Source of the DNA: Candidatus Equinaster intestinalis
GTDB taxonomy: Bacteria > Bacillota_A > Clostridia > Oscillospirales > Acutalibacteraceae
Length of the DNA: 10,009 nt
Direction: 5' to 3'
Assembly: GCA_018065375.1 (NCBI GenBank)
Contig: JAGHTJ010000175.1
Coordinates: 1-10,009, forward strand
The notes under the pieces were generated by a model. That model saw only the letters and a list, made by a program, of their open reading frames with translations, made no database searches and was not told where the DNA came from. This document shows positions 6,448 to 10,009 of this stretch, in pieces; the stretch's first letter is position 1, and every line of letters begins with the position of its first letter. The position numbers and the translations under genes are program-made.

Positions 6448-6475
6448 TTGTGTTTTTTGAAAAATATGGTATACT
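6448..6475 (+). promoter_or_regulatory. Candidate sigma-A promoter of the Asp23-family gene
   Basis: TATACT (6470-6475, five of six matches) is preceded by TGG, forming an extended -10 element. TTGTGT (6448-6453) sits 16 bases upstream as a weak -35; TTGATA (6442-6447) is a better hexamer but is 22 bases away. The predicted start near 6482 gives a 27-base leader that holds the ribosome binding site GGAGGT (6495-6500). It would make the gene independent of sporulation. Confidence 0.6.
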
Positions 6476-6508
6476 AATAATGGAAACTGAAAACGGAGGT
6501 AAAATAAA

Positions 6509-6862
6509 ATGGAAAATATGTCGGGAGACCTCGGTATAAATACCGAAGTAATTGAAAAGATGGTATCCTTGGCGGCGCTCGAGGTTGAGGGCGTTGCAAA
6601 GATGTCAAACCGCTCACTTGATATATCCGGAATTATAAATACCGGCTCTGCCTTTAAGCCTGTTCGTGTTTCGATGAAAAACGGTGCCGCATTGGTAGAT
6701 GTTTATATTGCGGTTAAAACGGGTATCAATGTAAAAGAGGTTGCCGAGGCGGTGCAGAGAAACGTTAAGGATAAGGTCCAGGATATGACCGGTAACGCAA
6801 TCACCCGCGTTAATGTTCATATTGCAGACCTTGATATTCCCGAAGCTACTGACGAAAACTGA
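6509..6862 (+). CDS. Asp23/Gls24 family protein (YqhY-like)
   Basis: A 117-residue soluble protein of the Asp23/Gls24 (DUF322) family. The body has the family pattern: GINTEVIEKMVSLAALEVEGV (split across about 9-29), a strand with VRVSMKNGAALVDVYIAVKTG (about 53-73), NVKEVAEAVQRNVKDKV (about 75-91) and the closing strand ITRVNVHIADL (about 98-108). Members include Staphylococcus Asp23, which is membrane-linked, and B. subtilis YqhY, encoded near accBC and connected with control of fatty-acid synthesis; which role applies is unknown. GGAGGT lies eight bases before the chosen ATG; a second in-frame ATG at 6518 would remove three residues and is less well placed. Related genes are commonly found after spoIIIAH in Clostridia (from memory). 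It has its own promoter candidate and its own terminator. Confidence 0.9.
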   Translation: MENMSGDLGINTEVIEKMVSLAALEVEGVAKMSNRSLDISGIINTGSAFKPVRVSMKNGAALVDVYIAVKTGINVKEVAEAVQRNVKDKVQDMTGNAITRVNVHIADLDIPEATDEN

Positions 6863-6874
6863 TATATAAAACAT

Positions 6875-6930
6875 AATAAACGCAGCGATGTGACAAAAAA
6901 TCATATCGTTGCGTTTATTTTTTTATTTTT
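6875..6930 (+). terminator. Rho-independent terminator after the Asp23-family gene
   Basis: A 19-base-pair stem pairs 6875-6893 with 6901-6919 around a seven-base loop (CAAAAAA). Two of the pairs are G-U. A T-rich run follows to 6930. It separates the Asp23-family gene, and any read-through from spoIIIA, from the spoIIE promoter. Confidence 0.92.
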
Positions 6931-6936
6931 ACGACA
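6930..6936 (+). promoter_or_regulatory. Spo0A-box-like site upstream of spoIIE
   Basis: TACGACA matches six of seven bases of the Spo0A box read on this strand (TTCGACA, the complement of TGTCGAA). It starts 33 bases, about three helical turns, before the second site at 6963 and has the same orientation. It directly follows the T-tract of the preceding terminator. Confidence 0.5.
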
Positions 6937-6962
6937 AACAAACAATATTTTCTGTGCCGCCG

Positions 6963-6969
6963 TTTGACA
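6963..6969 (+). promoter_or_regulatory. Spo0A-box-like site overlapping the spoIIE -35
   Basis: TTTGACA matches six of seven bases of TTCGACA and contains the whole -35 hexamer (6964-6969). It lies inside a near-palindrome GTTTGACAAAC (6962-6972). In B. subtilis, Spo0A sites overlap the -35 region of spoIIE and spoIIG. Confidence 0.55.
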
Positions 6970-6996
6970 AACTTTTTAAGGGTACAAGCTTATAAT
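6964..6996 (+). promoter_or_regulatory. Spo0A-type sigma-A promoter of spoIIE, 21-base spacer
   Basis: TTGACA (6964-6969) and TATAAT (6991-6996) are both perfect consensus boxes but are separated by 21 bases, four more than sigma-A normally uses. B. subtilis spoIIE and spoIIG promoters have the same feature (21-22 bases) and depend on phosphorylated Spo0A to be used. The predicted start near 7003 leaves a 23-base leader containing GGCGGTGA (7014-7021), the likely ribosome binding site for the ATG at 7026. Confidence 0.82.
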
Positions 6997-7025
6997 AGTC
7001 TAAAAAACATAACGGCGGTGAAGGT

Positions 7026-9329
7026 ATGAAAGAACTCTCTCATATTTCGGAAAAAATCGGGGTTTCGGGAAGGGAAGAAATACTTTTTGAGGTCGTAAAG
7101 CATCTCGCCTTTGCGCTTTTCGGATTTTTGTCCGCAAGGGGCAGTATAATGGGCGGGATTATGCCATTTTGTCCGGCGATAATAGGCGGGGCATATAAAA
7201 GCCTTTCGGTAAGCTGCGCGGCGGGCACGGTTGCGGGATATATTGTTACGGCGGGCAATAATTTTTCATTCAGATATGTTGTAATAGCCGTTTCGATAGC
7301 GGCAATAAAGATTTTGGCGCAGTCGGCTGTAAAGGGCGGGCTTCGTCCTGCATTCTGCGCTTTGATTACGGCGCTTACCACCGTGGCAACCGATATAGTC
7401 GTTGTAAAAAACGATTTTATGGATATAGTGCTGGCGGTTGTTGAAACCGTAATAGCGGCGGCAGGGGCTTATTTTATCAGCCGAACCTCCTACGCGCTTC
7501 GCCGGCTTCCGGTAGGCTTTACCGCCGAGGAACTTTCGGCGCTTTTAATCTCAAGCGCGGTAGTTTTATCGGGCTTTTACTTTTTTACTGTAGGCTCATT
7601 TTCGGTAGGGCGGGTGCTTGCCGGCGTAATAATTATGCTTACGGCGAGATTTGCAAGCTCCTCGGTGAGTGCGGTTTGCGGGGTGGCATACGGCGTTACG
7701 GCGCTTGCCTGCACAAACGATTTCACCGCCTTTGCCGTTTCCTGCCTTTGCGGACTTATAAGCGGAGCCTTTGCCAAGCTCGGCAAATACGGTATAGCCT
7801 TTTCGTATGCCGTGGCGGCTTTCACCGGTTGCGCTCTTATTGATGTTCAAAACTCGGTGGTTTATATTATCGAAGCCCTTTTTTCCTGCGCGATATTTCT
7901 TGTTGTTCCGAAAAATACAAGCCTTAAATTCGGCAAAATCATATCACCGCGGGCGATAACCGAAGCACCTGCCGGGCTTAAAAAATCAGTTACAATGCGG
8001 CTTTCCTTTGCCGCAACTGCGCTTTGCGATGTTGCCGAAACGATAGAGCAGGTGGCAGGCGAGCTTTCGAAGGTGAATACCCCGAAATTTGCCGGTGTTT
8101 TTGTAAGCGTAGAGCGGCAGGCGTGTAAGGGCTGTAATTTAAGAATGCATTGCTGGGAGGCGCGCCGGGAAGAAACTACCGCCGCCATTGCTAAAATGAC
8201 GCGTGCAATAAAATCGGGCGAAAAGGTCTTCGAAAACGAGGCAGAGGACGATTTTTTGAACAGATGCGTAAGACCTGCGGCGGTGAAAGAGGCTACCTCG
8301 CGCAGTTTTTCGGAATACGCCGCCGCAATGAGTGCGGAAATGAGAATTGACGAAATAAGGGGCGTGGTTTCCGACCAGTTTTCGGGTATTTCGAGTATGC
8401 TCTACGATTTGTGCGATGAAATCGAAAAGGGCGAAAAATACGATAATGCCGCCGCCGAAAATATAGTTGCGGGGCTTAAAAGCATTGATATAATAGCCGA
8501 TGCCTGCTGTTGCAGAATAGATAAATATTCGCGAATGAGCGTTGAGATAAGGCTTCCCGCCAAAAGTATGGCGGTTGTAAACCGTATGCAGATAATGAGG
8601 CAGGTTTCGCTGGTTTGCGATAGGGATTTTGATGCGCCGGTGGTTACCGCCCTCAATACCGAAACCCTCGTAAACTTAAACGAGAGGGCGCTTTTAAAGG
8701 CGGATATAGGGGTTGAGCAGGTTGTGAAAAGCGGCAAAACTATGTGCGGAGACGCCTATCGCTATTTTCTTGACGGCAAGGGCAGAGCCATTATGGTAAT
8801 AAGTGACGGTATGGGAACCGGCGGCAGGGCGGCGGTGGACAGCGCCATGGCTTCGGGACTTATGAGCCGTCTTATACGGGCGGGCTTCGGGTACGATTGC
8901 AGTCTTAAGATACTTAATTCGTCCATGATTTTCAAATCAACCGATGAATCCCTCGCCACGGTGGATATAACGGTAATAGATTTGTTTACCGGCAGAACCG
9001 ATTTGTTTAAGGCTGGAGCGGCACCTACTTTAGTTCGGCGCTCGGGCAGAACCGGAAAGGCGCAAAGCTCCTCCCTTGCGGCGGGAATACTGCGGGATAT
9101 AGCCTTCGATAAGGCAACGGTACGGCTTAAAAACGGCGATATACTGCTTATGATGTCGGACGGAGTAATTGCCGAGGGCACCGATTGGATATGCGCCGAG
9201 CTCGAAAACTGGCAAAACGGCTCAGCCCAGGAGCTTGCCGAGCATATAGCACATTCGGCGGCAAGGCGGGGCGATAATTCGGCGGACGATATAACCGTTC
9301 TTGCGGCGATAATAGAAAAAGCGAGCTGA
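7026..9329 (+). CDS. spoIIE: Stage II sporulation protein E, PP2C-type phosphatase
   Basis: SpoIIE dephosphorylates SpoIIAA at the asymmetric septum, which frees sigma-F in the forespore, and it also works with FtsZ in placing that septum. The 767 residues (Bacillus about 827) show three parts. Residues about 25-295 are strongly hydrophobic, with roughly ten membrane segments. A central soluble regulatory region (about 296-545) contains C367-x2-C370-x5-C376-W, C414 and three cysteines in a row at 494-496. The C-terminal PP2C phosphatase domain (about 550-767) carries GD at 575-576, D594 in VISDGMGTG, D712 in MSDGV, and GDNSADDITV (749-758), with D754 and D755 among the likely metal-binding residues. 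The catalytic domain looks intact. The gene has its own Spo0A-type promoter and lies beside spoIIIA and not beside the tilS/ftsH neighbourhood found in Bacillus. Confidence 0.96.
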   Translation: MKELSHISEKIGVSGREEILFEVVKHLAFALFGFLSARGSIMGGIMPFCPAIIGGAYKSLSVSCAAGTVAGYIVTAGNNFSFRYVVIAVSIAAIKILAQSAVKGGLRPAFCALITALTTVATDIVVVKNDFMDIVLAVVETVIAAAGAYFISRTSYALRRLPVGFTAEELSALLISSAVVLSGFYFFTVGSFSVGRVLAGVIIMLTARFASSSVSAVCGVAYGVTALACTNDFTAFAVSCLCGLISGAFAKLGKYGIAFSYAVAAFTGCALIDVQNSVVYIIEALFSCAIFLVVPKNTSLKFGKIISPRAITEAPAGLKKSVTMRLSFAATALCDVAETIEQVAGELSKVNTPKFAGVFVSVERQACKGCNLRMHCWEARREETTAAIAKMTRAIKSGEKVFENEAEDDFLNRCVRPAAVKEATSRSFSEYAAAMSAEMRIDEIRGVVSDQFSGISSMLYDLCDEIEKGEKYDNAAAENIVAGLKSIDIIADACCCRIDKYSRMSVEIRLPAKSMAVVNRMQIMRQVSLVCDRDFDAPVVTALNTETLVNLNERALLKADIGVEQVVKSGKTMCGDAYRYFLDGKGRAIMVISDGMGTGGRAAVDSAMASGLMSRLIRAGFGYDCSLKILNSSMIFKSTDESLATVDITVIDLFTGRTDLFKAGAAPTLVRRSGRTGKAQSSSLAAGILRDIAFDKATVRLKNGDILLMMSDGVIAEGTDWICAELENWQNGSAQELAEHIAHSAARRGDNSADDITVLAAIIEKAS

Positions 9330-9335
9330 TTTTCA

Positions 9336-9403
9336 GGGGACGATGACTACATCGTTCCGGTTGTTTTGATAAAATTTCGCGGAACGGTCAAGATTGTTCC
9401 CTA
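9336..9403. repeat. Inverted pair of small palindromes after spoIIE
   Basis: The first palindrome (9337-9358) pairs GGGACGATG with CATCGTTCC around ACTA: nine base pairs, one of them G-U. The second (9381-9400) runs from GGAAC to GTTCC and pairs imperfectly with two G-T positions. Read on the minus strand the second begins TAGGGAACAAT and ends CGTTCCG; the first, on the plus strand, begins GGGGACGAT and ends CGTTCCG. The two therefore look like diverged copies in head-to-head orientation. Their inner ends form an exact inverted repeat, CGTTCCG (9353-9359) and CGGAACG (9380-9386), 20 bases apart. This suggests a REP/BIME-like intergenic element in the spoIIE 3' untranslated region. Copy number elsewhere in the genome cannot be seen here. 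Confidence 0.5.
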
Positions 9404-9429
9404 CGTACAGCATTGCCGTAAAATTGCAT

Positions 9430-9465
9430 AAAAGCACCGAAGGCTAACGCCCTTCGGTGCTTTTT
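9430..9465. terminator. Bidirectional terminator between spoIIE and the convergent gene
   Basis: AAAAGCACCGAAGG (9430-9443) and CCTTCGGTGCTTTT (9451-9464) form a perfect 14-base-pair stem with a seven-base loop. It ends in five Ts on the plus strand and in four Ts on the minus strand. It can stop spoIIE transcription and also that of the minus-strand gene, whose stop codon is 13 bases away. Confidence 0.92.
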
Positions 9466-9477
9466 CAATAATCAAAA

Positions 9478-10009
9478 TTAATATGCGTCAATATCAATTA
9501 CTTGAAAGGTTGCTTCTTTTATGCTTTCCAGCTTTTCGGAAGAAATAAACCGGAAGGCTTTTTCGGTTGCCGATTGCCCGGGAGACAAATCGCTCACAAG
9601 AACTATATCCTCTTCAATGCGGTCTCCGTTTTTGTCTACGGCTTCTATTTTTACAATAAAGCTTTTTCGTTTTTCGCAGGTATTTGTTATTGTAACGGGT
9701 AATTCGGTAGATGTCGAATATGAGCCTTCCTCAATAATAAATTCGCCGAATGTTACGGTTGCATCTTCTTTGGGCGCTTCTTTGGGTGCTTCTTTTGTGT
9801 CGCTTCCTAATGCCAATAAACCAATCAGCATAGCAACAGAAATAATTACCGAAAGTATACCGAGTATCAGCGATGTTACCGATTTGGCGGTGGAACCTTT
9901 TTTGCAAAAGGTAATTATCGAAAAAACAATTGCCAGAATTCCGAAAACAACTGCGAAATAGGTCATAAGCGGTACAAGAGAAATGCAAATACCCGCAATG
10001 CTTATTATG
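9478..10009 (-). CDS. Membrane-anchored protein of unknown function (5' end outside window)
   Basis: The frame is open from the stop at 9478-9480 to the window edge, giving at least 176 residues. An ATG at 9966 would give 162, but it has no ribosome binding site and the residues before it (IISIAGICISLVPL) are hydrophobic and continue the same style, so the gene probably begins beyond 10009. The visible part has two or three transmembrane segments: the N-terminal stretch just named, FAVVFGILAIVFSIITF, and LILGILSVIISVAMLIGLLAL, as in DUF4190-like small membrane proteins. After these comes a KEAPKEAPKED linker and then a C-terminal region of about 90 residues rich in alternating beta-strands (for example LPVTITNT, SFIVKIEAV, ATFQVIDID), which resembles the beta-sandwich domains attached to such anchors (DUF4352-like). 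I do not recognise a specific function. It is convergent with spoIIE and has no evident link to sporulation. Confidence 0.7.
   Translation of the reverse strand, partial: IISIAGICISLVPLMTYFAVVFGILAIVFSIITFCKKGSTAKSVTSLILGILSVIISVAMLIGLLALGSDTKEAPKEAPKEDATVTFGEFIIEEGSYSTSTELPVTITNTCEKRKSFIVKIEAVDKNGDRIEEDIVLVSDLSPGQSATEKAFRFISSEKLESIKEATFQVIDIDAY

Noticed and set aside
7026..7800. The alanine/valine-rich first third of spoIIE as a possible separate transporter gene
   Set aside because: The frame continues without a break into the phosphatase domain, and multiple membrane helices at the N-terminus are standard for SpoIIE.
1900..9300. Very frequent TTCGG and CCGAA words through the sporulation genes, considered as a Chi-like or uptake-type motif
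   Set aside because: Most fall in ordinary codon contexts (Phe-Gly and Ser-Gly/Ala pairs using TTC and TCG), and no fixed longer word or spacing stands out by eye; a genome-wide word count would be needed to reopen it.
9521..9961. Plus-strand frame of 146 residues opposite the minus-strand membrane protein
   Set aside because: The minus frame has coherent membrane helices, a linker and a beta-rich domain and ends next to a terminator; the plus frame shows no recognisable order and no ribosome binding site.

Overview
The window looks like chromosome from an endospore-forming Firmicute, most likely a Clostridia (Oscillospirales/Ruminococcaceae-like) organism. The evidence is a complete spoIIIAA-AH operon, a full-length spoIIE, and SpoIIIA proteins that are mostly shorter than I recall for Bacillus subtilis. 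The species assignment is inference. Gene density is high: eleven genes in a row on the plus strand occupy about 88-9329, and one minus-strand gene enters from the right edge.

Layout. Positions 1-87 are intergenic and carry a perfect consensus vegetative promoter. A tRNA-dihydrouridine synthase (dusB, 88-1059) and a YebC-family translation protein (1097-1831) follow, closed by a strong terminator (1849-1892). The eight-gene spoIIIA operon occupies 1927-6439 with overlapping or nearly touching genes. A short Asp23/Gls24-family gene (6509-6862) with its own promoter and terminator separates spoIIIA from spoIIE (7026-9329). The 148 bases after spoIIE hold two small palindromes arranged as an inverted pair and a terminator shared with the convergent minus-strand gene. 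That gene (9478 to beyond 10009) encodes an unrecognised membrane protein with an external beta-rich domain and is cut by the window edge. No stretch over 300 bases lacks a gene.

How the genes work together. SpoIIE sits at the asymmetric septum and dephosphorylates the anti-anti-sigma factor SpoIIAA, which frees sigma-F in the forespore. Sigma-E then becomes active in the mother cell and transcribes spoIIIA. SpoIIIAA-AH build the mother-cell half of the channel that pairs with SpoIIQ and keeps the engulfed forespore, and sigma-G, active. Regulatory sequence agrees with this order. The spoIIE promoter has near-consensus -35 and -10 boxes held 21 bases apart with Spo0A-box-like sites, as in B. 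subtilis. A sigma-E-like promoter precedes spoIIIAA.

I found no phage, CRISPR, toxin-antitoxin, insertion-sequence or RNA-gene signal, and no clearly new multi-gene system. The points of most interest are regulatory: a dusB promoter that predicts a leaderless mRNA, the conserved spoIIE promoter architecture, a sigma-E candidate promoter built on a terminator's T-tract, a cysteine cluster in SpoIIE, and the inverted pair of palindromes downstream of spoIIE.
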